Below are positions 8,455 through 17,266 of a stretch of 64,000 nt of DNA, one piece after another. The notes below the pieces were generated by a model. The model made no database searches. It was not told the origin of the DNA and was given only the letters and a program-made list of their open reading frames with translations. The DNA comes from JBAWWY01 sp037144355. GTDB taxonomy: Bacteria; Bacillota; Clostridia; Peptostreptococcales; Anaerovoracaceae. The position numbers were made by a program, and so were the translations under genes. The stretch lies in assembly GCA_037144355.1 (NCBI GenBank), contig JBAWWY010000001.1, positions 124,001 to 188,000 of the forward strand, in the 5' to 3' direction. Position 1 is the first letter of the stretch, and each line of letters opens with the position of its first letter.

Positions 8455-9675
8455 ATGAAGCCAATTGAAATATCACAGGTAAACAGTTATATAAAAAGGA
8501 TTCTCCAGACTGATCCCATGCTTTCCAACATTGCGGTAGTCGGTGAAATTTCCAATTTGAAATTCCATAGTTCTGGAAATATATATTTCTCTTTGAAAGA
8601 TGAAAAATGTAAGTTGAATTGTTTTTTGGGTTCTGAAAATTTTAAAAACTTGAATTTCCAATTGGAAGAGGGAATGAAAGTAATAGCTTCCGGCAGCATC
8701 TTTGTTTACGAGGTGTTGGGAAATTATTCGCTTAATGTTAAATTCCTTGAATTAGCTGGTATTGGCAATTTAGCAGTGGAATTTGAAAAACTTAAAAAGA
8801 AGCTTGAGAAAGAAGGTCTTTTTAACCATAAGTTTAAAAAAGAGCTTCCCAAATTCCCAAAAACAATCGGCGTGGTTACATCAAGTACTGGTGCGGCGGT
8901 TCATGACATTGTCAAATCAATAAAGTCAGTAAATTCATATGTTGATATAATAATTTTTCCAGTTCCTGTAAATAATGCCGCCGCTTCGTTTGAAATCTCT
9001 GCTATGATTGATTTCATCAATACTTCATATTCAAACGTTGAAATTATAATCGTTGGAAGAGGCGGCGGTTCCATGGAGGAACTCTGGGCATTCAACGAAG
9101 AACGGGTTGCTAGAAGTATTTTCAACTCCAAAATACCCGTGATTTCGGCGGTTGGCCATGAGACTGATTTTACAATTTGCGATTTTGTTGCCGATATAAG
9201 GGCTGCGACACCAACAGCGGCTGCTTTGTTAGCGATTCCAGATACTTTTCAAATGGCTGTTCAACTTGATGAATATGCAGAACGCCTGGGAAAGAAAATG
9301 TTGAATATTATTAGATTCTATCAATTGAAACTATCCGGAAAAAGTTTTGAGAGTCAAAAGAGGGCGCTGATTTTAAAGATTCATTATTTCGAGGAAAAAC
9401 TTTTACAAAAGAAATTAATTCTATTTGACCTTGTAAGGCAATATTTTAATAAACTTGATAATCTTATTGAAAACAATCGACTGCTTCTTGAATCAATCAG
9501 CCCAGAATCCATGTTCAAAAAAGGTTACAGTATTGTTTTGGATGAAAAAGGCAAACTAGTGGGAAGCGATTCTACGGTACATCTTAGAGAGAATATTTCC
9601 ATTGTCCAGGCTTTGAGAGTTTTAAAATGTGAAATTATTGAAATTGGAGAAAGAGGTATGGGAAATGAAAAATAA
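8455..9675 (+). CDS. xseA: Exodeoxyribonuclease VII large subunit
   Basis: XseA with XseB forms exonuclease VII, which degrades single-stranded DNA from both ends. The 406-residue protein begins with an OB-fold (about residues 1-100, including VVGEISNLKFHSSGNIYFSLKDE). The catalytic domain follows with PKTIGVVTSSTGAAVHDI, the RGGGSMEELWAFNEE core and SAVGHETDFTICDFVADIRA. The C-terminal coiled region expected to bind XseB is present. The gene overlaps xseB by 11 bp. Confidence 0.96.
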   Translation: MKPIEISQVNSYIKRILQTDPMLSNIAVVGEISNLKFHSSGNIYFSLKDEKCKLNCFLGSENFKNLNFQLEEGMKVIASGSIFVYEVLGNYSLNVKFLELAGIGNLAVEFEKLKKKLEKEGLFNHKFKKELPKFPKTIGVVTSSTGAAVHDIVKSIKSVNSYVDIIIFPVPVNNAAASFEISAMIDFINTSYSNVEIIIVGRGGGSMEELWAFNEERVARSIFNSKIPVISAVGHETDFTICDFVADIRAATPTAAALLAIPDTFQMAVQLDEYAERLGKKMLNIIRFYQLKLSGKSFESQKRALILKIHYFEEKLLQKKLILFDLVRQYFNKLDNLIENNRLLLESISPESMFKKGYSIVLDEKGKLVGSDSTVHLRENISIVQALRVLKCEIIEIGERGMGNEK

Positions 9676-9895
9676 GGAAATCGTCATCGACGAATCATTT
9701 GAGGAAATTTTTAAAAAGCTTGAAAAGACAGTAGAAGCACTACAAAACGAAAACATAAGCCTTGATTCAGCTTTAAAAAATTTTGAAGAAGGAATGAAAG
9801 ATTATGACAAGTGTGTAGATATATTAAATAAAGCTAAACAGAAGGTTTTACAATACGAATCCTCTTCATCTTCTTTGAAGGAGTTGAAAGAATGA
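9665..9895 (+). CDS. xseB: Exodeoxyribonuclease VII small subunit
   Basis: Small helical subunit (76 residues) that coats the XseA coiled arms. FEEIFKKLEKTVEALQNENISLDSALKNFEEGM is the family signature region. The ATG at 9665 is chosen because AGAGG lies 8 nt upstream; an in-frame ATG at 9629 would add twelve residues not usual in XseB and lies deeper in xseA. The stop codon overlaps the ispA start (ATGA), so translation is probably coupled. Confidence 0.93.
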   Translation: MKNKEIVIDESFEEIFKKLEKTVEALQNENISLDSALKNFEEGMKDYDKCVDILNKAKQKVLQYESSSSSLKELKE

Positions 9896-10800
9896 CCAGC
9901 CCAGAGTATCTTAGAATAAAAGCGTTGATTGAATCAAATCTAACTTTTTATTTGCCTCCAAGAAATGTCCACAACAAAGTTTTGATTGATTCCATGTCGT
10001 ACAGTCTTGAAGCTGGTGGAAAAAGGCTGAGACCTGTATTGCTTATAGCAACAAATAATATTTTTTTCAACAACGAAGAAAATGCCTTGCCTTTTGCCTG
10101 CGCAGTTGAATATATCCATACGTATTCCTTGATACATGACGACTTGCCTGGGATTGACAATGATGAATTAAGAAGGGGAAAACCTACGAATCACAAGGTT
10201 TTTGGCGAAGGCATGGCTATTATTGCCGGAGATGGTCTTTTAAACACAGCATATGAGATAATGGCAAACGAACTGGCATCAAAACAAGAATGCATAGACG
10301 TGATAGATTACAACATAAAAAACGCCATGATTTGCGCTTTCAAAGAAATTGCTTTTGGTGCGGGTATAAATGGCATGGTGGTTGGGCAAGCTGCGGACAT
10401 TCAAATAGGAACAGGTGCTAAGAAGGAAGATTTAGATTTTATACATTTAAATAAAACAGGAGCTTTGATCGTTGCTTCAGTCAAAGCTGGTGCATTGCTA
10501 GGCGGAGCTTCCCAGGAAGAATTTGAGAAATTGTCAAATTATGCAAAATATTTAGGATTGGCATTTCAAATTAAAGATGACCTTCTGGATATCCATGGCA
10601 ATCAGGAAACCCTTGGCAAAACTATTGGGAGCGACGCAAGATTAAACAAAAAAACATATCCTGGCGTTTATGGAGAGAAGGAATCAATTGAAATACTAAG
10701 CGACTATCACAAGAAAGCACTTTATTATCTTGAATCATTTGGGGAAAAAGCTGCAGTTCTTGTTGATATTACAAAGGAACTAGAATTTCGACTAGAGTGA
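9892..10800 (+). CDS. ispA: Polyprenyl synthetase, farnesyl/geranyl diphosphate synthase
   Basis: Condenses isopentenyl diphosphate with allylic diphosphates to make short isoprenyl diphosphates, used for quinone, cell-wall carrier or other terpenoid precursors. The 302-residue protein has the first aspartate-rich motif HDDLPGIDND (Asp83, Asp84, Asp89) with the two-residue insertion typical of bacterial type II FPP synthases. The second is KDDLLDIHG near residue 228. It immediately precedes the OLE RNA and dxs, so this is an isoprenoid locus. Chain length cannot be fixed by eye. Confidence 0.93.
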   Translation: MTSPEYLRIKALIESNLTFYLPPRNVHNKVLIDSMSYSLEAGGKRLRPVLLIATNNIFFNNEENALPFACAVEYIHTYSLIHDDLPGIDNDELRRGKPTNHKVFGEGMAIIAGDGLLNTAYEIMANELASKQECIDVIDYNIKNAMICAFKEIAFGAGINGMVVGQAADIQIGTGAKKEDLDFIHLNKTGALIVASVKAGALLGGASQEEFEKLSNYAKYLGLAFQIKDDLLDIHGNQETLGKTIGSDARLNKKTYPGVYGEKESIEILSDYHKKALYYLESFGEKAAVLVDITKELEFRLE

Positions 10801-10803
10801 TGC

Positions 10804-10809
10804 TATAAT
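10804..10809 (+). promoter_or_regulatory. Possible -10 element in front of OLE RNA
   Basis: TATAAT stands directly after the ispA stop and a few bases before the first OLE helix. No convincing -35 lies 16-18 bp upstream; the nearest good hexamer, TTGATA at 10763, is 35 bp away. Either it is a weak internal promoter or chance, and OLE is made by processing of the operon transcript. Confidence 0.25.
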
Positions 10810-10810
10810 C

Positions 10811-11380
10811 AAGTGGTGGTGCAGTATCCTAGTCAGAGGTTGATGCTTTTGAGGGCGGGGCTAAAAATCCGATAAAGGGCACATCGATGAAGCTCCTTGT
10901 ATTTGCTGCCGACGCCCAGTCGGGGGTGTTTACTGGGAGAATGAAGTTCAGGGCGATCCATAATGGCATATGGGCGTGAACCCTCACTTCGTGGAGGCTT
11001 GAAGCTTTTGCTTCAAGTATAAACCTGGGTAATGGCAAGCTAGCTATTACTCAGTGTAGCCTGCCTTGAGCGGAAAAAGGGGATAACAGATCCATGTCAC
11101 GTAAGTTTTCGGCCGAAGCTTTATGACAATTGCTGTTTGAAACTGGTCTGCAAAAGAGGCTGAGAAGCTTCAATCCTGTTGGGGAAAACCCCTAGGCTGT
11201 TTAATTGGTATATCAAGGATTACAGTACAAGCTAAGTGGCAATCTAGTAACCCGATCGGCGACGACGGGGGCATTGATTTAAAGGGAAACCGCTGATCTG
11301 GCGACTCATCAGCATTAATGTGGGAAATCCAACTAGACCTAAGCAGTAAAGTTTACTTGATATACTGCCACCATCTAATA
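10811..11380 (+). ncRNA. ole: OLE RNA (ornate, large, extremophilic)
   Basis: About 570 nt without a credible gene lie between ispA and oapA, exactly where OLE RNA is found in anaerobic and extremophilic Firmicutes. The sequence is GC-richer than its surroundings. A terminal helix pairs GGTGG + CAGTAT (10815-10819, 10822-10827) with ATACTG + CCACC (11362-11372). Other helices visible are CCGAC/GTCGG (10909-10923), CTTGAAGC/GCTTCAAG with a TTTT loop (10998-11017), GGGG/CCCC around AAAA (11181-11192) and GCTGAT/ATCAGC (11292-11313). OLE forms a membrane ribonucleoprotein with OapA and affects stress tolerance in Bacillus halodurans. Exact ends are estimated from the closing helix. Confidence 0.9.
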
Positions 11381-11400
11381 TGAAATTTAAGGGAACATAA

Positions 11401-11958
11401 ATGGCTAAAAATAAATTAAATCGTCAAAGCTCTAAAAGTCATCATAAATGGGTTATATTGATAACAATATCAGCCTTCTTTATTTCGACTTTTATGAGTT
11501 TTTTCTCTAAAATGCTCTTGGACAATGCAACAATATTTGTATCCTTTATTATTTTAATCATAATCATATTCATAGGCATAATTGCTGATGCCTTGGGAGT
11601 TGCAGTTGCCGTTGCCGATGAAAGGCCTTTTCATTCAATGGCTTCTTCAAAAGTTAAAAGCGCTACTACTTCATTGTACCTGATTAAAAATGCAAGCAAG
11701 GTTGCCAATATTCTTGGAGATGTTATTGGTGATGTTTGTGGGATTATCAGTGGCACTTCCGCAGCTTTGATCATAGTGAATATACAGGTGCATTACCCCG
11801 GACAGGACCTTGCATTGGCTGCTTTGCTCTTAAGTGGATTTATTGCGGCTTTGACTATTGGCGGAAAAGCTGCAGGGAAAGAAATAGCAATGATATATTA
11901 CAAGGAGATAGTATTTTCCATGGGCAAGATAGTATCCATTTTCAAATTTGAAAAATAA
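11401..11958 (+). CDS. oapA: OLE-associated membrane protein OapA
   Basis: A 185-residue integral membrane protein encoded right after the OLE RNA. Four hydrophobic segments are visible at roughly residues 17-36, 43-65, 110-130 and 137-155. A polar loop (VAVADERPFHSMASSKVKSATT) and a basic N-terminus (KNKLNRQSSKSHHK) could face RNA in the cytoplasm. In B. halodurans OapA dimers bind OLE RNA and anchor it to the membrane; the family has been compared with the DUF21 domain of Mg2+ transport proteins. The start ATG follows AAGGGA. Identification rests on length, topology and the ispA-OLE-oapA-dxs order. Confidence 0.9.
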   Translation: MAKNKLNRQSSKSHHKWVILITISAFFISTFMSFFSKMLLDNATIFVSFIILIIIIFIGIIADALGVAVAVADERPFHSMASSKVKSATTSLYLIKNASKVANILGDVIGDVCGIISGTSAALIIVNIQVHYPGQDLALAALLLSGFIAALTIGGKAAGKEIAMIYYKEIVFSMGKIVSIFKFEK

Positions 11959-12003
11959 AATAGAAATTGAATATAAACATATAAATTATGAAAGAAGAAT
12001 GAA

Positions 12004-13881
12004 ATGAAAAACAATATATTGGATTATGATTTCCCGAAAGACTTAAAATTAATGAATGAGAAGGAATTAGAACTTCTTTCTTACGAGATTAGAGATTTCC
12101 TCATTGACAAAGTTTCAAAGACCGGTGGCCATATCGCTTCAAATTTAGGAGTAGTGGAACTTTCTATTGCGCTTCATAAAGTTTATGATTCTCCAATTGA
12201 TAAAATCATCTGGGACGTTGGCCATCAATCATACGTACATAAGATATTAACTGGTCGTGCACAGGATTTTGACAAGTTGAGAAAGCTCGGTGGTCTTAGC
12301 GGATTTCCAAAGAGAGCTGAAAGCATGCATGATGTCTTTGATTCCGGTCATAGCAGCAATTCAATTTCCATTGCACTAGGTGTTGCCAGGGCCAGAACAA
12401 TCAAAGGTGGAAATGAATCTGTAGTTGCTGTAATTGGAGATGGGGCTCTAACCGGTGGAATTGCATATGAGGCTCTTAATAATGCTGGTCATTGTTCGGA
12501 CAATATAACTGTAATTTTAAACGATAATGAAATGTCCATAGGAAAAAACTGTGGAGGTATGTCAGAACATCTATATAAACTGAGAATGTCAACCAAGTAC
12601 AACGAAATCAAAAAACAACTTAAGAGAGCATTAACTGGAATTCCTGTTTTCGGAGAAGGCTTGTTGAACGGACTTGAACATATTCGTGATGGATTTAAAT
12701 ATGCAATTGTACCAGGAGCAATTTTCGAAGAATTAGGTTTCAGATATTTTGGGCCAGTCGACGGCCATGACATTGCGGGTCTCGTTGAAACTTTATCAAT
12801 TGCCAGGCAGCTTGACGGACCTGTTTTAATACATATTTTAACAAGCAAGGGCAAGGGTTATAAGACAGCAGAGAGAAACCCGTCAAAATTTCACGGAATT
12901 GGACCATTTGATCCTGAGACTGGTGATCAATTATGCAATTCAAACAATCTTTCATATTCAAAAATATTTGGCAATAAATTAGTTGAACTGGGAATTAAAA
13001 ACGAAAACATTGTGGCAATAAGTGCTGCAATGATTGATGGTACCGGGCTTGAATCATTTTCCGAAAAATTTCCACAAAGGACATTCGATGTGGGAATTGC
13101 TGAGCAACATGCTGTATCTTTCGCGGCTGGTCTTGCGCTTAATGGCATGATTCCAGTTGTTGCAATTTACTCAACATTCCTGCAAAGAGCCTATGACCAA
13201 ATAATGTTTGATATCTGTCTTCAAAACCTTCCAGTTGTATTTGCAATTGACAGGGCTGGAAATGTGGGCCAAGACGGAGAAACGCACCATGGAAATTTTG
13301 ATATTTCATTTTTGTCACATATTCCGAATTTAACAATATTGGCTCCAAAAGACGGTAAAGAGCTTGAAGCGATGCTGGAATACGCCGTAAGCCTTGGGAC
13401 TCCATGTGCTATCAGATATCCTAAAGGCGACGCGGCAGACTTGTCAGGATTTAGTAATAATTATTCTATAGATGGAACTGCTGAAATCTTAAAAGTTGGA
13501 GTAGATGCAACATTGATACCTGCAGGAAAGATGGTTTCCAACACATTGCTTGCATTGGAACTCATAAAGAGCAAAGGATACAACGTTGAAATTATTAACC
13601 CTAAGTTTATTAAGCCAATGGATATTAAGACAATAATTTCAAGTGGCAATAAGACAAAATTGATTGTAACGATTGAGGATAATTCCACAGAAGGCGGTTT
13701 TGGAAGTGCCATGCTTAAGGAATTCAGTGATTTGGGAGTTGAAAATATTTCATTCAAGATAATTGGGTGGCCGGATAAATTTATCGAACAGGGAAGTGTG
13801 CAAGAACTTGAGACACTTTATAATTTGGACCCTGAGAGCATTGCAAGGAGAGTATGTGGCTTTATTGAAAGAAAGACTTGA
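12004..13881 (+). CDS. dxs: 1-Deoxy-D-xylulose-5-phosphate synthase
   Basis: First enzyme of the methylerythritol phosphate route: condenses pyruvate and glyceraldehyde 3-phosphate with thiamine diphosphate. The 625-residue protein shows HIASNLGVVELSIALH, the cofactor motif GDGALTGG...NDN (about residues 145-175), the transketolase pyrimidine-binding DVGIAEQHAVSFAAGLA and AIDRAGNVGQDGETHHG. The gene shares the isoprenoid operon with ispA, with OLE and oapA between. The 3' end overlaps tlyA by 26 bp. Confidence 0.97.
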   Translation: MKNNILDYDFPKDLKLMNEKELELLSYEIRDFLIDKVSKTGGHIASNLGVVELSIALHKVYDSPIDKIIWDVGHQSYVHKILTGRAQDFDKLRKLGGLSGFPKRAESMHDVFDSGHSSNSISIALGVARARTIKGGNESVVAVIGDGALTGGIAYEALNNAGHCSDNITVILNDNEMSIGKNCGGMSEHLYKLRMSTKYNEIKKQLKRALTGIPVFGEGLLNGLEHIRDGFKYAIVPGAIFEELGFRYFGPVDGHDIAGLVETLSIARQLDGPVLIHILTSKGKGYKTAERNPSKFHGIGPFDPETGDQLCNSNNLSYSKIFGNKLVELGIKNENIVAISAAMIDGTGLESFSEKFPQRTFDVGIAEQHAVSFAAGLALNGMIPVVAIYSTFLQRAYDQIMFDICLQNLPVVFAIDRAGNVGQDGETHHGNFDISFLSHIPNLTILAPKDGKELEAMLEYAVSLGTPCAIRYPKGDAADLSGFSNNYSIDGTAEILKVGVDATLIPAGKMVSNTLLALELIKSKGYNVEIINPKFIKPMDIKTIISSGNKTKLIVTIEDNSTEGGFGSAMLKEFSDLGVENISFKIIGWPDKFIEQGSVQELETLYNLDPESIARRVCGFIERKT

Positions 13882-14683
13882 TTTATTGCTGGTTGAACTT
13901 GGATATTTCCAATCAAGGGAAAGAGCCAAAGCTTCAATCATGGCCGGAATCGTTTTTGTCGATGGACTTAGATGTGACAAACCCGGAACTGCAATTTTAA
14001 AAGACGCTCAAATACTGGTAAAAGAAAACCTCTGTCCATATGTGAGCAGGGGTGGATTAAAATTGGAAAAAGCATTGAAGTCCTTCAATATTGATCTTAA
14101 TGGTGCAATATGTGTCGATATAGGTGCGTCAACCGGAGGATTTACTGACTGCATGCTTCAAAATGGAGCAAAAAAGGTCTACTGCATTGATGTTGGAAGG
14201 GGACAGCTTGACTGGAAACTGAGAAACGACGAAAGAATTACTAATATGGAAAAGGTTAATATTAGGCATTTGAATTTCGATTCAATTTTGGAAAAAATTG
14301 ATTTTATCTCAATTGATGTTTCATTCATCTCTTTAAAACTAGTCTTTCCAATAGCAAAAAAATTGCTTTCTGATAATGGCCAGATAATTTGCCTCGTAAA
14401 ACCTCAATTTGAGGCGGGAAGAGAACAGGTTGGAAACGGGATAATAAGAAACCCGGATATTCAGATTGATGTGCTTGACAAAGTTTTAAACTATGCAGTC
14501 TCGAATAAATTGAAACCTATAAATCTAACATATTCACCTATGACTGGTGCCAAGGGTAACATTGAATTCTTGCTTCAATTGAGGAATTCAGATATCGATC
14601 CAGAAATAAATGAAGTAAAAGATGTCATAAATGTTGAAAGAATAGTAAATGATGCACATATTGAATTAGGAGGCACAAAATGA
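13856..14683 (+). CDS. tlyA: TlyA family rRNA 2'-O-methyltransferase
   Basis: An S4 RNA-binding domain (RLDLLLVELGYFQSRERAKASIMAG, residues about 6-65) is joined to an FtsJ-like methyltransferase (VDIGASTGGFTDCMLQNGAKKVYCIDVG). Characterised TlyA proteins methylate riboses in 16S and/or 23S rRNA. The GTG at 13856 is chosen because AAGGAG lies five bases upstream; this gives 275 residues, the normal length. An upstream in-frame GTG at 13763 would add a 31-residue tail inside dxs. dxs-tlyA is a standard Firmicute order. The stop overlaps the next ATG (ATGA). Confidence 0.9.
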   Translation: MALLKERLDLLLVELGYFQSRERAKASIMAGIVFVDGLRCDKPGTAILKDAQILVKENLCPYVSRGGLKLEKALKSFNIDLNGAICVDIGASTGGFTDCMLQNGAKKVYCIDVGRGQLDWKLRNDERITNMEKVNIRHLNFDSILEKIDFISIDVSFISLKLVFPIAKKLLSDNGQIICLVKPQFEAGREQVGNGIIRNPDIQIDVLDKVLNYAVSNKLKPINLTYSPMTGAKGNIEFLLQLRNSDIDPEINEVKDVINVERIVNDAHIELGGTK

Positions 14684-15879
14684 AATTCTCAAAAAAATTG
14701 GAACAAATGGAACATTCCCCTATAAGAAAGTTTTATAAATATGCCCAGGAAGCTTCCGCAAAAGGAAAGAAGATATATTATCTCAATATAGGCCAGCCTG
14801 ATATAAAAACCCCCAAGGTATTCTTTGACGCAATAAATAAATTTGACAATGAAGTGCTGGAATATATGCCCTCACAGGGGATACCGGAATTGATAGATGC
14901 CATGATTGGGTATTATGAAAAGCATAATGTTTTCCTAAACCCTGAAGATATAATTATAACCCAGGGGGGAAGCGAGGCCCTTACATTTACCATGCTTTGC
15001 ATAACAAACGACGGAGATGAAATAATCGTACCGGAACCATTTTATTCAAATTACAGTATTTTCATCAAGGGAACGGGTGCAAAAATAGTACCAATTACAA
15101 CAAAAGCTGAAGATGGTTTTCACTTTGCAAAGAGGGAAGATATCGAATCAAAGATTACTAAAAGAACAAGGGCTATCTTACTGACAAATCCAGGGAATCC
15201 AACTGGAACAGTTCTCAACAAATCTGAAATGAGAATGATTGCCGACGTTGCAAAGGAACACGATATCTTCATCATATCAGATGAAGTTTACAGAGAATTC
15301 GTTTACGATAAAAGTCCCATAACAAGTTTTGGCCAGATTCCCGACATAACGGACCGGGTAATACTCATCGACAGCATATCAAAACGCTTTAGCGCCTGTG
15401 GAGCAAGGATAGGGGCTGTAATATCAAAAAATAGGGAACTTCAAAACCATATTTTAAAACTATGCCAAGGTCGATTGTCTTCTCCAACACTAGATCAATA
15501 TGGAGCTGTGGCGCTTTACGGATTACCTGATTCATATTTTGATGTAGTTATTAAGGAATATGAGAAGAGAAGGGATGTTGTCTTCAATAAACTCTCGAAA
15601 ATGGAAGGAGTAATATGTCAAAAGCCACAAGGAGCTTTTTATATTACTGCAAAACTCCCTGTCGCTGATGCTGAAGACTTTCTAATATTCATGCTCACTT
15701 CATTTGAGGACAATGGCGAAACGGTAATGTTTGCTCCAGTGGAAGGATTCTATGAAACCCCGGGTTTGGGAAAGAATGAAATAAGAATTGCCTATGTGCT
15801 GAATGAGAAAGATTTAAATAGGGCAATGGACTTGCTGCAGCTAGGTTTGGATAAATATCTAGCCTTGACAACCATATAG
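14680..15879 (+). CDS. Class I/II pyridoxal phosphate aminotransferase (aspartate aminotransferase-like)
   Basis: Fold-type I PLP enzyme of 399 residues. The substrate/cofactor motifs NIGQPDIKTP, TNPGNPTG and SDEVYREFVYD are present, and the Schiff-base lysine is in DSISKRFSACGARIG near residue 234. It is probably an aspartate or related amino acid transaminase; specificity cannot be read from sequence alone. It overlaps tlyA by 4 bp and precedes miaB. The histidine operon further right lacks hisC, but this gene looks like a general AspAT rather than HisC. Confidence 0.85.
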   Translation: MKFSKKLEQMEHSPIRKFYKYAQEASAKGKKIYYLNIGQPDIKTPKVFFDAINKFDNEVLEYMPSQGIPELIDAMIGYYEKHNVFLNPEDIIITQGGSEALTFTMLCITNDGDEIIVPEPFYSNYSIFIKGTGAKIVPITTKAEDGFHFAKREDIESKITKRTRAILLTNPGNPTGTVLNKSEMRMIADVAKEHDIFIISDEVYREFVYDKSPITSFGQIPDITDRVILIDSISKRFSACGARIGAVISKNRELQNHILKLCQGRLSSPTLDQYGAVALYGLPDSYFDVVIKEYEKRRDVVFNKLSKMEGVICQKPQGAFYITAKLPVADAEDFLIFMLTSFEDNGETVMFAPVEGFYETPGLGKNEIRIAYVLNEKDLNRAMDLLQLGLDKYLALTTI

Positions 15880-15895
15880 CTTTTCGGAGGATGAT

Positions 15896-17218
15896 TTGAC
15901 CAATAAAACTTATTATATAACTACATTTGGTTGCCAGATGAATGAACACGATTCAGAAAAACTTGCTGGAATGCTTGGTGAAATGGGCTATAGTGAAGAC
16001 TTATCAAAGGATAGCGCCAATGTGATTATTATTAACACCTGCAGCATAAGGGAACATGCCGACGAGAAATTTTTTGGGTTTTTGGGCCAGTTAAAAAAAA
16101 TCAAAACTCTTAATCCTGATACTGTAATATCTGTTTGTGGCTGCATGATGCAACAGGAGCATGTAATCGAAAGGATAAAAACCAAATATCCATTTGTAGA
16201 TTTGATTTTTGGAACACACAATATCCATAATTTTCCAAGCATGCTTTCAGATATTATAAACGATAAAAGCAAGCTGATGGAGATATGGGACGAAAACGGA
16301 GAAATGATTGAAGGTATTCCTTCCAAAAGAAAGTATGAATTCAAAGCTTTTGTCAATGTTATGAATGGCTGCAACAATTATTGCACATATTGCGTTGTCC
16401 CCTATACTAGAGGCAGGGAACGCAGCCGAGATCCAAAAGAAATATTGTCTGAAGTACGTGACTTGGGAAGGAATGGGGTAAAAGAAATTACATTGCTTGG
16501 CCAAAATGTAAATTCATTTGGCAATGGTACGGATAATCAGACATCTTTTACTGACTTGATATATCAAATTAATGAAATTGAGCAAATAAAACGAATTCGT
16601 TTTATGACTTCACACCCAAAAGATTTATCAATGGAATTAATAAAGGCATACAAGGATTGCCAGAATTTATGCAATCATATACATCTGCCTGTACAATCAG
16701 GAAGTTCAAAAGTTCTCGAAGATATGAATAGACATTATACAAAGGAACAATATATTAAATTGACCGAAAGATTACGGAGCCAGATTCCCGATATGTCCAT
16801 AACAACAGATATTATTGTAGGATTTCCTGGAGAAACCGAGGACGATTTCAATGAAACAATGGATTTGGCAGAAAAGGTGAATTTTGATTTTGCGTATACT
16901 TTCTTATACTCAATGAGAAAAGGCACACCAGCCCATGATTATAAAAATCAAGTCCCCGAAGAGATAAAACACCAACGATTCAACAGATTGGTTGAACTGC
17001 TCAATAGAATTGCGGATATAAAGAACAAGTCCTGCATTGGAAATATTTCAACTGTGTTGGTAGAAGGTCCAAGTAAAACCAATAAGAGTATTTATACCGG
17101 AAGAACAGAAAGCTTCAAACCGGTAAACTTCTCCGCAGACCCGTCTGATGTAGGAAATATAATCCCCATAATGATTACTGGGGCAAAAACATTCAGCCTC
17201 TTTGGGAAGAAGATTTAA
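15896..17218 (+). CDS. miaB: tRNA-2-methylthio-N6-dimethylallyladenosine synthase MiaB
   Basis: A radical SAM methylthiotransferase that adds a methylthio group to i6A37 of tRNAs; the i6A is made by MiaA, encoded 4.5 kb downstream. The 440-residue protein has the N-terminal UPF0004 domain with three cluster cysteines (FGCQMNEHD, NTCSIREHA, CGCM), the radical SAM motif GCNNYCTYCVVPYTRG, and a C-terminal TRAM domain. The start is TTG at 15896, placed 5 nt after a strong CGGAGG; the nearby ATG at 15891 runs into a stop at once. Confidence 0.95.
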   Translation: MTNKTYYITTFGCQMNEHDSEKLAGMLGEMGYSEDLSKDSANVIIINTCSIREHADEKFFGFLGQLKKIKTLNPDTVISVCGCMMQQEHVIERIKTKYPFVDLIFGTHNIHNFPSMLSDIINDKSKLMEIWDENGEMIEGIPSKRKYEFKAFVNVMNGCNNYCTYCVVPYTRGRERSRDPKEILSEVRDLGRNGVKEITLLGQNVNSFGNGTDNQTSFTDLIYQINEIEQIKRIRFMTSHPKDLSMELIKAYKDCQNLCNHIHLPVQSGSSKVLEDMNRHYTKEQYIKLTERLRSQIPDMSITTDIIVGFPGETEDDFNETMDLAEKVNFDFAYTFLYSMRKGTPAHDYKNQVPEEIKHQRFNRLVELLNRIADIKNKSCIGNISTVLVEGPSKTNKSIYTGRTESFKPVNFSADPSDVGNIIPIMITGAKTFSLFGKKI

Positions 17219-17266
17219 AAAATATATGGGATCACGAAGTCTAAATTTGGTTTTCAGGAGCATATT

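Noticed and set aside
10829..11038. A 69-codon open frame on the minus strand inside the OLE region
   Set aside because: It lies within the paired helices of the RNA, has no ribosome site and no family resemblance.
14680..15879. Reading the class I/II aminotransferase as the missing HisC
   Set aside because: Its motifs are those of general aspartate-type aminotransferases and it sits in an unrelated operon 30 kb away.
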